Shown in pieces: positions 1 through 6,929 of a stretch of 12,642 nucleotides of DNA. The DNA lies in the NCBI GenBank assembly GCA_011620465.1, contig WOZC01000124.1, positions 1 to 12,642 of the forward strand, written 5' to 3'. Made by a program: the position numbers and the translations under genes. This DNA comes from Anaerolineaceae bacterium (GTDB lineage: Bacteria; Chloroflexota; Anaerolineae; Anaerolineales; Anaerolineaceae). Under the pieces are notes generated by a model that saw only the letters and a program-made list of their open reading frames with translations, searched no databases and had not been told where the DNA came from. Within the stretch, counting starts at the first letter, position 1; each line of letters opens with the position of its first letter.

Positions 1-55
1 GAACCCAGAACCAATGGCTTATGAGTCCACTGCTCCACCGTTGAGCTACCTCGCC
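1..55 (-). tRNA. tRNA with CAT anticodon (Met elongator or Ile2), 3' part cut off by window edge
   Basis: Read on the minus strand from 55 to 1, the bases fold as a tRNA. The acceptor 5' strand GGCGAGG is followed by TA, a D arm closed by GCTC/GAGC with GG in the loop, an anticodon loop CTCATAA with anticodon CAT, a 5-nt variable loop TGGTT, and the start of the T arm CTGGG-TTC. The sequence stops at the window edge, so the T loop and the acceptor 3' strand are missing. The base of the anticodon stem has an A31/G39 mismatch. CAT could be elongator Met or the Ile2 tRNA that is modified to lysidine. The ordinary G1 start argues against initiator tRNA but is not decisive. A good promoter lies just upstream at 70-98. 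Confidence 0.85.
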
Positions 56-69
56 GAACTGCGAACACG

Positions 70-98
70 ATGTTAACCGAACTTGGTCTAAAAGTCAA
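70..98 (-). promoter_or_regulatory. sigma70-type promoter for the tRNA
   Basis: On the minus strand a -35 box TTGACT (93-98) is followed by a 17-bp spacer and a -10 box TAACAT (70-75). Transcription would start near 63, a few bases before the mature tRNA 5' end at 55. Spacing and position both fit a tRNA promoter. The site lies downstream of the FHA gene, so the tRNA can be transcribed independently. Confidence 0.65.
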
Positions 99-155
99 CC
101 AAACCATGCCAAAAATTATATCGTTTTTCGGTAAAATCGGCAGTAAACACTAACT

Positions 156-443
156 TTATTCGTTAACAAATCGCACTTCAACCGTGCGACCAAAGACGAT
201 CACATCTCCATGTTTCAAAGCGGTTGGGGTCCTGACTGGCTCGCCATTCAGGGTCGTACCCATTGTGGAACCCATGTCGTCGAGCGTCCAGACACCATCA
301 ACGAAATCCAGGCGGGCATGGTGCCTGGAGAGGTGTGGGTCGGCAAGCATCAAATCATTGGTCGGCTCTCTGCCAACGATCACTTCATTCCCTCTGAGTA
401 AAAATTCCTTTCCATCACCGATTACAAGCCTTGCTTCCACCAT
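156..443 (-). CDS. small stand-alone FHA-domain protein
   Basis: A 95-residue cytoplasmic protein that is essentially one forkhead-associated (FHA) domain, a module that binds phosphothreonine peptides. The family landmarks are in order: GR at residues 24-25, the SRHHA stretch at 39-43 (phosphopeptide-binding Ser and His), and the NG turn at 66-67 before the final beta strands. There is no second domain, transmembrane segment or signal peptide. The start is well supported by GGAGGAAAC directly before the ATG on the minus strand. It is divergent from the GTPase gene at 521 with 77 bp between the start codons. The binding partner is unknown; no Ser/Thr kinase is visible in the window. An adaptor in kinase signalling is the family expectation, not something shown here. 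Confidence 0.9.
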   Translation of the reverse strand: MVEARLVIGDGKEFLLRGNEVIVGREPTNDLMLADPHLSRHHARLDFVDGVWTLDDMGSTMGTTLNGEPVRTPTALKHGDVIVFGRTVEVRFVNE

Positions 444-488
444 GTTTCCTCCATTGAATATCAGCTAAAACCCAACAAGAGTTTACTG

Positions 489-494
489 TATAAT
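489..494 (+). promoter_or_regulatory. -10 box for the GTPase gene
   Basis: A perfect TATAAT lies about 26 bp before the GTPase start codon. The expected -35 region about 17 bp upstream (TAAAAC) is a poor match, so the promoter is either activator-dependent or weak. The gene has a clear ribosome binding site, AAGGA, 6-7 nt before ATG at 521. Confidence 0.45.
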
Positions 495-520
495 TCTATC
501 AGCACAAAAAAGGATAACTT

Positions 521-1750
521 ATGCCCTCTCTTAAAGACGTTCAGCAATTTTTCCCTGAACCCAGTCAAAATATCATTCGTGAACTTTGGTCGGTTGTACC
601 AGAAGAGCAGCGCAGGAATGTGCAGGACGTCGTCGCCAATCTACCCCTGGGCAAGAACCCCACCAAGACGATGATCGACCTGGCGCTCACGCATTCGAGA
701 GCTGTGTTGGGCAACCATAAAAATGTCGCCATCATCGGACCAGCCAACGTAGGTAAATCGACACTTTACAATCAATTCATACGTAACGATCAGGATAAAG
801 CAGTCGTCAGCCCCATCCCGGGAACCACGCGCGTCAACCAGGAAGCCGACGCAGGCATCTTCAATCTTGTCGATACCCCAGGCGCAGACGCGGTCGGTCC
901 GGTTGGCATACAGGAACGCGAACGCGCCCTCGAAGCAGCCCGCTCAGCTCACTTTCTGATCATCGTTTTCGATGCCATCCAGGGCGTCAAGCAAACTGAA
1001 CAGGATTTGTATCAGCAAATGCTGGAATTGAAAAAACCATTTGTGGTCGTCTTAAATAAAATCGACCTGGCAGGAAAACACAAGGATGCCATCATCGAAA
1101 AAACCGCCCTCAACCTGGGCATCGACAGTTACCAGGTCATCCCGGTTTCGGCTTTGAAAGGTACAGGAATTACTGAGATCACGATGGCAATTATCGCTGC
1201 TGACCCAGCCATGACCCTGGCACTGGCGAATGCCATGCCGATGTACCGGCGGAACATCGCCTGGAGAACGATCACTACGTCATCTTCGCTGTCTGCTGCA
1301 ATCGCCCTCTCCCCTCTACCGGTGATCGACTTTATTCCATTGATCGCCAACCAGGTCGGAATGGTGATGACCATTGCCAGGATCTACCAATACAAGATCA
1401 CCTCTGCCAGAGCGCGCGAGTTAATTGGCACTTTTGGGTTGGGGATGCTTGGACGCTCCTTGTTCCAACAATTTTCCAAGATTGCCAGTGTTCCCGGCTG
1501 GCTGCTGAGCTCGGCTATCGCCACATCCATGACTGTTGTGATGGGTTACGCGGCGATCGAATGGTTTGAGAAAGGCGAACGGATTTCAAAAGAACGTTTC
1601 GGTCAATTGAGCAAAGACTTGAGCAAAATGATGTTGGAGCGCTTCAAGCAGGTTTTCAAAAAGAAACCCGGTAAGAGGCAGTTGAAACAGACCGTGATTG
1701 ATATCGTTTCGGAAGAATCACTTCGATCTTCGGGTCAAGACACAAAATAG
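521..1750 (+). CDS. Era/Der-like GTPase with DUF697-type membrane-associated C-terminal domain
   Basis: A 409-residue protein. Residues 67-225 form a TRAFAC-class G domain with G1 GPANVGKS (73-80), the G2 threonines after PG (102-103), G3 DTPG (118-121), G4 NKID (179-182) and G5 SALKG (210-214). About 65 mostly helical residues precede it. The C-terminal part (about 240-350) carries two hydrophobic helical stretches, around 255-290 and 325-345, with the proline-rich LSPLPVIDFIPL pattern typical of DUF697/YcjF-like domains. A basic tail follows (KKKPGKR). The expected activity is GTP hydrolysis linked to a membrane-associated role, but the substrate process is unknown. It is not Era or Der: the KH domain and the second G domain are absent. 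It is divergent from the FHA gene and convergent with the oxoamine synthase gene. Confidence 0.85.
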   Translation: MPSLKDVQQFFPEPSQNIIRELWSVVPEEQRRNVQDVVANLPLGKNPTKTMIDLALTHSRAVLGNHKNVAIIGPANVGKSTLYNQFIRNDQDKAVVSPIPGTTRVNQEADAGIFNLVDTPGADAVGPVGIQERERALEAARSAHFLIIVFDAIQGVKQTEQDLYQQMLELKKPFVVVLNKIDLAGKHKDAIIEKTALNLGIDSYQVIPVSALKGTGITEITMAIIAADPAMTLALANAMPMYRRNIAWRTITTSSSLSAAIALSPLPVIDFIPLIANQVGMVMTIARIYQYKITSARARELIGTFGLGMLGRSLFQQFSKIASVPGWLLSSAIATSMTVVMGYAAIEWFEKGERISKERFGQLSKDLSKMMLERFKQVFKKKPGKRQLKQTVIDIVSEESLRSSGQDTK

Positions 1751-1775
1751 ACTCCGCCTGGAAGACATATGAGAA

Positions 1776-1807
1776 AAGAAGCGATGGAACGAATCCCAGC
1801 GCTTCTT
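1776..1807. terminator. bidirectional hairpin between convergent genes
   Basis: The arms AAGAAGCG (1776-1783) and CGCTTCTT (1800-1807) are perfect inverted repeats. An inner TGG/CCA pairing extends the stem and leaves an 8-nt loop. On the minus strand the stem is followed by TTCTC, and on the plus strand by ATTAAT. The run of T is weak on both sides but better on the minus strand. The position between the ends of two convergent genes supports a shared terminator. Confidence 0.6.
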
Positions 1808-1870
1808 ATTAATAAATCCGCATATTCATTGAGAGTGGGTGATCAATTACGATAATATTTCCAGATATCG

Positions 1871-3049
1871 CTAAATCAGCCCGTTTTCCTTGCCAACTTT
1901 TTCGAAGACTTCCAACACCTTCACCAATTGCGGTTCGGTGTGGGTGGCCATGTAGCTGGTGCGCAGCAGCTGGCGGCCAGGCGCAGTAGCTGGGGCGATG
2001 ACAGGGTTCACGAACACGCCGTTCTCAAACAAATCCCGCCAGACCTTGAAAGTCAGGGCATCGTCTCCGATGATGATCGGGATGATCGGCGACACTGAGT
2101 GACCGGTGTCGAAACCAAGTTGACTGAAGCCTTCAAGCATAAATTCCGCATTCTTTGTCAGTTGTTCCACCCGTTCAGGTTCATTTTGCATTATTTCGAG
2201 AGCAGCAAGAACAGTTGCTGTGTTCGCGGGTGGGATGCTTGCGCTGAAAATCAGGCTGCGGGCATTGTGTTGAATATATTCAATCACGTCAAAATCCCCG
2301 GAGATAAATCCGCCGATCGAGGCAAACGACTTGCTAAAGGTCGACATGATCAGGTCTACATCGTCTGTCATACCAAAATGGGCTGCGGTGCCTCGCCCGC
2401 CGCCTAAAACGCCCATGCCGTGGGCATCATCCACCATCAAGCGCACATTGTACTTTTTGCAGAGCGGTATGATATCTGGCAATTTGGCTATATCACCTTC
2501 CATGCTAAAGAGACCATCCACAACCAGTAATTTACCCGGTTCTTCAGGCAAACTTTGAAGTACGCGCTCCAGGTGAGGGATATCATTATGGCGAAACCGC
2601 TCAATTTTTCCACCACTCAAGAAAGCCCCATCGACGATACTGGCGTGGTCTTCTTTATCGAGAATAACGATATCGTGTTTACCAACAATCGAACTGATCG
2701 TGCCAAGGTTCACCTGCATACCAGTCGAGAAAACCAGAGCGGCTTCTTTGCCGACCCATTTGGCTAATTTCTCTTCCAATTCCTCGATGATGGTCATATT
2801 TCCATTCAGGAAACGCGACCCTGTACAGCTTGTGCCATATTTTCTAATTGCTTCAATGGCTGCTTCACGCACCTTTGGATGGGTGGTTAGTCCCAGGTAG
2901 TTATTCGAACCGCACATGATGATCCTGCGGTCCTGATAAACCACCTCAGTACCTTCATTGCGATCCAATGGGATAAAGTAAGGGTAAGTACCACTAGCTT
3001 TTGCTTGCTTTACCGTTTCATATTCAAATGCTTTAGTAAATAAGTCCAT
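1871..3049 (-). CDS. PLP-dependent alpha-oxoamine synthase, serine palmitoyltransferase-like
   Basis: A 392-residue class II aminotransferase-fold enzyme that should condense an amino acid with an acyl-CoA and release CO2. From the chosen start, visible landmarks are GSNNYLGL (about 47-54), the SRFLNG substrate loop (about 78-83), HASIVDG with the PLP-stacking His135, VDDAHG with Asp207 and His210, and STFSKS with the PLP Schiff-base Lys240. The FSKSFASIGGF context and the NARSLIFSAS stretch match bacterial serine palmitoyltransferase (Bacteroides type) better than KBL or BioF, where GTLGKA is usual. I place the start at ATG 3049, not at the in-frame GTG at 3106. The ATG has GGAAAGG at good spacing, the protein then aligns with family N-termini, and a TATAAT at 3111-3116 would leave the GTG outside the transcript. 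No other sphingolipid gene is nearby. Glycine C-acetyltransferase remains the main alternative. Confidence 0.8.
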   Translation of the reverse strand: MDLFTKAFEYETVKQAKASGTYPYFIPLDRNEGTEVVYQDRRIIMCGSNNYLGLTTHPKVREAAIEAIRKYGTSCTGSRFLNGNMTIIEELEEKLAKWVGKEAALVFSTGMQVNLGTISSIVGKHDIVILDKEDHASIVDGAFLSGGKIERFRHNDIPHLERVLQSLPEEPGKLLVVDGLFSMEGDIAKLPDIIPLCKKYNVRLMVDDAHGMGVLGGGRGTAAHFGMTDDVDLIMSTFSKSFASIGGFISGDFDVIEYIQHNARSLIFSASIPPANTATVLAALEIMQNEPERVEQLTKNAEFMLEGFSQLGFDTGHSVSPIIPIIIGDDALTFKVWRDLFENGVFVNPVIAPATAPGRQLLRTSYMATHTEPQLVKVLEVFEKVGKENGLI

Positions 3050-3110
3050 TTCAAACCTTTCCAGTTTCCTATACAACTTAACAAGATTATTCCAGTCAAG
3101 ATACACCCCA

Positions 3111-3116
3111 ATTATA
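3111..3116 (-). promoter_or_regulatory. -10 box for the oxoamine synthase gene
   Basis: The minus strand reads TATAAT here, about 60 bp before ATG 3049. The -35 region at 17 bp spacing (AAATGG) is poor. Transcription would begin near 3104, downstream of the in-frame GTG at 3106, which supports the shorter protein. Confidence 0.45.
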
Positions 3117-3211
3117 GTATCTACCCGTCAATTCCATTTTTCTGTCACAGACTGAGAGGGTGTGGAGTAGAATTGAGGACAATTCAGCCAGAAAAACGAA
3201 GGACTTGATCT

Positions 3212-4072
3212 ATGAAAAAGTTAATCCCTGTACTGATCATCATGTTGCTGCTTGCTGCCTGCAATTTCCCGGGAGAAGTGGATTATTCCGAAGACCCGGT
3301 AGTCCAAACCAGCGTGTCCCTAATCCTTACCCAGGGTGCTCAAACACAAGAAAGTACTCCTCTGGATCAAACAACCACTCTTTCCCCGATTCAGACCGAA
3401 ACTCCTTCTGCGGAAACCCAAGCTCCGGCAGAGACTGCAACAATGACTCAAACCACGGGAACTGAACCAGTGCCTTCGCAAACCCCAGCTCCAACCGAAG
3501 TCATTTCCACAGATCCATGGGGCGGTGAAGCTACGTTCACGGAAGACTTTATCAGTGGTGATTACTGGGATTTCGAGAGTGATTATCTTTACTCCAAGGT
3601 TAACAATGGTCAGCTTGAGTTCATCTCCAAAGGCACTCCCTGGTGGAGCAGTTGGTACACCACCAACCCAGAATTCAAGAACGGTTATTTTGAAACCACT
3701 TTCTCCATGCCCAACTGCCAGGGTCAGGACCGTTTTGGTCTGGTGATCCGTTGGGGTGGTTCCAGCAACTTTTACTACATGGGAGTCACCTGCGGTGGCT
3801 ATTGGGGTTTCACGCATTACACCGCTGCTAATGAAACGATCGATCTTTTGCCTTATCAGAAGAGCGAAGTCCTCAAACCCGCTAACGAAACCAATCAAAT
3901 TGGCATTTTGGCTAAAGATAGCTCCTTTGAGTTTTACATCAACAGGCAAAAAGTTGGGTCTGCCAGTGACAATGCCATTGCGGATGGCGGCAACTTCGGT
4001 TTCCTAAGCATGTCTTCAGGAACACAAAACTTTAAGACCTTGATCGAACGATTGGATTATTGGTCGAAATAA
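3212..4072 (+). CDS. lipoprotein with Thr/Pro/Gln-rich linker and beta-sandwich-like domain
   Basis: A 286-residue exported lipoprotein. Residues 1-16 are a signal peptide (MKK, then a hydrophobic run) ending in a lipobox L14-A15-A16-C17, so Cys17 should be lipidated. Asn follows at the next position. Residues 18-105 are low-complexity, rich in Thr, Ser, Pro, Gln and Glu, and probably form an extended tether. Residues 106-286 are rich in Trp, Tyr, Phe and Gly and alternate like beta strands. Features such as GYFETTFSMP, DRFGLVIRW and FEFYINRQKVG resemble laminin-G/concanavalin-like or DUF1080-like carbohydrate-binding folds. No catalytic residues are recognisable. Cys169 and Cys194 could pair. 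The start has AAGGA 9 nt upstream. A weak TAGAAT (3168-3173) and a short palindrome TCTGT-C-ACAGA (3141-3151) lie upstream. The hydrolase gene follows after 40 nt. Ligand unknown. Confidence 0.8.
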   Translation: MKKLIPVLIIMLLLAACNFPGEVDYSEDPVVQTSVSLILTQGAQTQESTPLDQTTTLSPIQTETPSAETQAPAETATMTQTTGTEPVPSQTPAPTEVISTDPWGGEATFTEDFISGDYWDFESDYLYSKVNNGQLEFISKGTPWWSSWYTTNPEFKNGYFETTFSMPNCQGQDRFGLVIRWGGSSNFYYMGVTCGGYWGFTHYTAANETIDLLPYQKSEVLKPANETNQIGILAKDSSFEFYINRQKVGSASDNAIADGGNFGFLSMSSGTQNFKTLIERLDYWSK

Positions 4073-4112
4073 CATCCCAGAAACGATGCAGGGCAAGCAG
4101 ATCGGAATAAAG

Positions 4113-4898
4113 ATGAGTAATCAATACATCGAAAAACCACACCTGGACGGCTCGAGTTTCTACTATCCGGGCAATAGGACCGGGTTTTTGCTCGTACACG
4201 GCTTTACCGCTACGACAACTGAAGTCAAACCCCTGGCAGAGCGTCTGAAACAAGAAGGTTACACTGTCTCCGCACCACTGCTCCCAGGGCATGACACGCA
4301 TCCGGATGACCTCAATAAGGTCCACTGGCAGGATTGGTATCAAACGGTGCGCCAGGCTTACCTGGGCTTGCGTGAAACTTGTGACCGCGTCTGGCTGGGC
4401 GGGGAATCGATGGGCACCCTGCTTTGCCTGATGACAGCGGTCGAGTTCTCTGAGGCGGCTGGGTTGCTGCTTTTCGCCCCAGCTTTGGAAGTCAAACGAT
4501 TGAGAGCGGCTTATCTTCTGCAATACTTCATCAAGTACCTGGATAAAAGTCATAAATCAAATAACCAGGAATGGAAAGGCTACAATGTCTATCCGATGAA
4601 GGGTACTGTCCAATTTTTGAAACTTCAAAAAAAAGTCCGCACAGAACTTGAAAAAGTCACCCAACCCACCCTGGTTGTAGTCAGTAAAGCAGACCAGACT
4701 GTTTTGTTTACAGCCGGAGAAACCATCATCAATGCCATTGCATCGCAAAAAAAGCAGTTGATCGTTTTGGAAGAATCCCCCCACACCATGCTCTTAGGGC
4801 ACGAAAATCAGCAGATCATCGACAAGGCGATCGACTTTGTAAAAGCAGCAGAAGGTTATGACAATGTGCATGAGGAACCAGCAGCAGGACGAGTGTGA
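4113..4898 (+). CDS. alpha/beta hydrolase, carboxylesterase / monoacylglycerol lipase type
   Basis: A 261-residue cytoplasmic serine hydrolase expected to cleave carboxylic esters such as monoacylglycerols. Numbered from the chosen start, it has the oxyanion-hole motif HGFTA (about 29-33), the nucleophile elbow GESMG with Ser99, a catalytic Asp in SKADQTV (Asp194) and a catalytic His in SPHTMLLG (His224). The length and the PLLPGHDTHP segment fit the Est30-like carboxylesterase family. An in-frame ATG at 4086 exists, but it lacks a ribosome binding site. ATG 4113 has GGAATAAAG before it and gives the family-like N-terminus, so I prefer it. The gene lies 40 nt behind the lipoprotein gene in the same direction and is probably co-transcribed. 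The natural substrate cannot be read from sequence. Confidence 0.85.
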   Translation: MSNQYIEKPHLDGSSFYYPGNRTGFLLVHGFTATTTEVKPLAERLKQEGYTVSAPLLPGHDTHPDDLNKVHWQDWYQTVRQAYLGLRETCDRVWLGGESMGTLLCLMTAVEFSEAAGLLLFAPALEVKRLRAAYLLQYFIKYLDKSHKSNNQEWKGYNVYPMKGTVQFLKLQKKVRTELEKVTQPTLVVVSKADQTVLFTAGETIINAIASQKKQLIVLEESPHTMLLGHENQQIIDKAIDFVKAAEGYDNVHEEPAAGRV

Positions 4899-5011
4899 GG
4901 ATTTTTCTATCTGATCAAATAAAACGATAGGCGGTCTTCATAATAGCCTGCAAGGCACTTTGTATCGCTGTAGGTTTCAATTTAGTAGTGCAATTAAGGA
5001 AGTAATCAAGA

Positions 5012-5031
5012 TTTGTCCAAGTTTTGTCCAA
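5012..5031 (+). repeat. two 9-bp direct repeats just upstream of the exporter promoter
   Basis: TTTGTCCAA occurs at 5012-5020 and again at 5023-5031, perfectly identical. The centres are 11 bp apart, about one helical turn. The second copy ends 5 bp before the -35 box at 5037. This is the geometry of an activator or regulator site bound by a protein on one face of the DNA. The regulator is unknown and not encoded in the window. Confidence 0.5.
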
Positions 5032-5036
5032 CTGAA

Positions 5037-5065
5037 TTGACTGTGATAACTTCGAAGTGTATACT
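5037..5065 (+). promoter_or_regulatory. sigma70-type promoter of the ABC exporter operon
   Basis: The -35 box TTGACT (5037-5042) and -10 box TATACT (5060-5065) are separated by exactly 17 bp. Transcription would start near 5072, giving a leader of about 34 nt before the start codon. This is the best promoter in the window. It should drive both exporter genes and the downstream TIM-barrel gene. Confidence 0.7.
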
Positions 5066-5105
5066 ACTTTTTCGTGCGTTTTAAGAAAACTGCAGGATAC
5101 AAGTG

Positions 5106-6929
5106 ATGAGTATTACAGAAAAAGCTTACCAACCGATTGATATCACCAAGATCGCCTCAGGGAACAAACTGAGCATTTTGTGGCAGTTAACGAGTGGCTT
5201 CCACCCGCATTACCTGATCGCTAACCTGTTTACCGGGCTGGCTGCCCTGGCACGTACCTGGATGTACCTTTACCTGGGTGGTTTTGTTGACCAGGTACTT
5301 AAAGAGGGTGTGGTTGGAAGCGATCTGATTGTGTCCGCGCTGAGTTTTGGTGCCCTGATCGTCTTGCAAGCCCTCTCGAGTTTCATGGCAAGCTGGATGG
5401 CAAATTTCACCGCCGAAAACTCAACACGCCGTCTGCGCGACATCCTCTTCGATCATATCCAGCGCTTACCCTACAGCTATCACTCTGAAGCTAAGACCGG
5501 CGACTTATTGGAGCGGGCAACTTCTGATGTCGATACAGTCAGGCGCTTCTTTGCGGACCAAGCTATCGGAATCGGGCGTATCGTGATGGTCTTTGTTATC
5601 TCGTTCCTGGCAATCGCCCGCATCAATCTGCGCCTGGCTTGGATCTCGATCATCATCATCCCAATCGTTCTGGTGGTCTCGATGTTCTTCTTTAAAGCCC
5701 TTTCGAAGGCTTATGAAGCTTACCAGGAACAAGGAGCGGTTCTCTCTACTGAACTGCAGGAAAACCTGAGTGGTGTCCGGGTGGTCAAGGCGTTTGCCCG
5801 CCAGGATTATGAGATCGGAAAATTCGATAATGATAATCAGAAGAAATACCGCCTTGGTAGAAAATTTGCCTGGATGCACAGCCTCTTCTGGCCTCTGTCC
5901 GACATCATCTGCTCAGCTCAGACCATCGCAAGCAGTTTCACGGCTGCCATGATGGTGATCAATGGCCTTATGAGCATTGGGCAGTTCATGACCTTTATCG
6001 GCTTGTTGGGCTGGCTGATCTGGCCAATCCGAAACCTTGGACGCCTGATCATCGATACGTCACGCACTTTCGTCTCATTAGGTCGCATTACCACGATCCT
6101 GAAAGCTGATGAAGAAAACATGACGTCTGCCGCTTTCCAACCTGAAGACGGCATCCAAGGTCAGATCACCTTTGAAGATGTCTGCTTTGCCTACGAAAAA
6201 GATCAAGTCGTGCTCGAAGATGTCAATTTCAACTGCCAGGCTGGCGAGGTGGTTGCCTTGCTGGGTTCAACTGGTTCGGGCAAAACCTCTCTCGTCAACC
6301 TCCTGCCGCGCTTTTATGACGTAACTTCAGGGCGAATCTTGCTGGATGGAGTCAACCTGAACGAATATTCACGGGAATTCTTACGGTCACAAATTGGTAT
6401 CGTCGAGCAGGAGCCCTTCTTGTTCTCTACCAGCATTCGTGAGAACATCACCTATGGTGTGCATCGGGAGGTTAGTGAAGAGGAAATCATCAACGCAGCC
6501 AAAGAAGCTGCCATCCATGATGTCATTCTCGAATTCAAGAACGGTTACGATACCATGGTCGGCGAGCGGGGCGTCACCCTTTCTGGTGGACAAAAACAGC
6601 GTCTGGCGATCGCCCGTACTTTACTGATCAACCCGCGAATTCTGATCATGGATGATTCCACCTCCTCAGTGGATATGGAAACTGAAGTGCAGATCAGGGA
6701 AGCGCTTGACGGTTTGATGGCAAATCGCACCACCTTCATCATCGCGCATCGCATCCAGAGCATCATGAACGCCGATCAGATTTTGGTTTTTGACCAGGGC
6801 AAAATTGTCCAAAAGGGTGTGCATGAAGAACTGGTAAACCAACCCGGTATGTATCAGGACATTTACGAGATCCAGGCTCGGATCGACAGTGCCCTGCAAG
6901 AGGAAATTGAACGTGTCGACCTATTATGA
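5106..6929 (+). CDS. ABC exporter half-transporter, subunit with degenerate catalytic residue
   Basis: A 607-residue type IV (MsbA/MdlB-like) half-exporter with an N-terminal six-helix membrane domain (about 25-330) and a C-terminal nucleotide-binding domain. Motifs: Walker A GSTGSGKTS (387-395, Lys393), Q-loop Gln435, a canonical signature LSGGQ (492-496), Walker B ending in Asp516-Asp517, the D-loop SSVD and the switch His548. The residue that should be the catalytic Glu is Asp517. Paired with the next gene, this fits a heterodimeric exporter of the TM287/288, BmrCD or LmrCD kind, where this subunit contributes the degenerate ATP site's Walker motifs. The substrate is unknown. An in-frame GTG lies 3 bp earlier (5103), and AGGA at 5094-5097 could serve either; I take the ATG. 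It overlaps the next gene by 17 nt. Confidence 0.92.
   Translation: MSITEKAYQPIDITKIASGNKLSILWQLTSGFHPHYLIANLFTGLAALARTWMYLYLGGFVDQVLKEGVVGSDLIVSALSFGALIVLQALSSFMASWMANFTAENSTRRLRDILFDHIQRLPYSYHSEAKTGDLLERATSDVDTVRRFFADQAIGIGRIVMVFVISFLAIARINLRLAWISIIIIPIVLVVSMFFFKALSKAYEAYQEQGAVLSTELQENLSGVRVVKAFARQDYEIGKFDNDNQKKYRLGRKFAWMHSLFWPLSDIICSAQTIASSFTAAMMVINGLMSIGQFMTFIGLLGWLIWPIRNLGRLIIDTSRTFVSLGRITTILKADEENMTSAAFQPEDGIQGQITFEDVCFAYEKDQVVLEDVNFNCQAGEVVALLGSTGSGKTSLVNLLPRFYDVTSGRILLDGVNLNEYSREFLRSQIGIVEQEPFLFSTSIRENITYGVHREVSEEEIINAAKEAAIHDVILEFKNGYDTMVGERGVTLSGGQKQRLAIARTLLINPRILIMDDSTSSVDMETEVQIREALDGLMANRTTFIIAHRIQSIMNADQILVFDQGKIVQKGVHEELVNQPGMYQDIYEIQARIDSALQEEIERVDLL

Noticed and set aside
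2099..2407. 102-codon open frame on the plus strand
   Set aside because: A shadow of the PLP enzyme gene on the other strand; the conserved catalytic motifs are all in the minus-strand frame.
3047..3106. 19-residue N-terminal extension of the PLP enzyme from GTG 3106
   Set aside because: No ribosome binding site, not aligned with family N-termini, and it lies at or before the predicted transcription start.
3111..3131. TTGACG as a -35 box for the TATAAT on the minus strand
   Set aside because: The spacer would be only 9 bp, far too short for a sigma70 promoter.
3320..3949. 209-codon open frame on the minus strand
   Set aside because: It lies fully antisense to the lipoprotein gene, whose lipobox and domain pattern are clear, and its product shows no recognisable domain.
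4032..4553. 173-codon open frame on the minus strand
   Set aside because: Antisense to the alpha/beta hydrolase gene, with low-complexity composition and no domain pattern.
4899..5011. Small gene or terminator after the hydrolase
   Set aside because: Only an 11-codon frame and a 5-bp CTATC/GATAG stem are present, neither of which is convincing.
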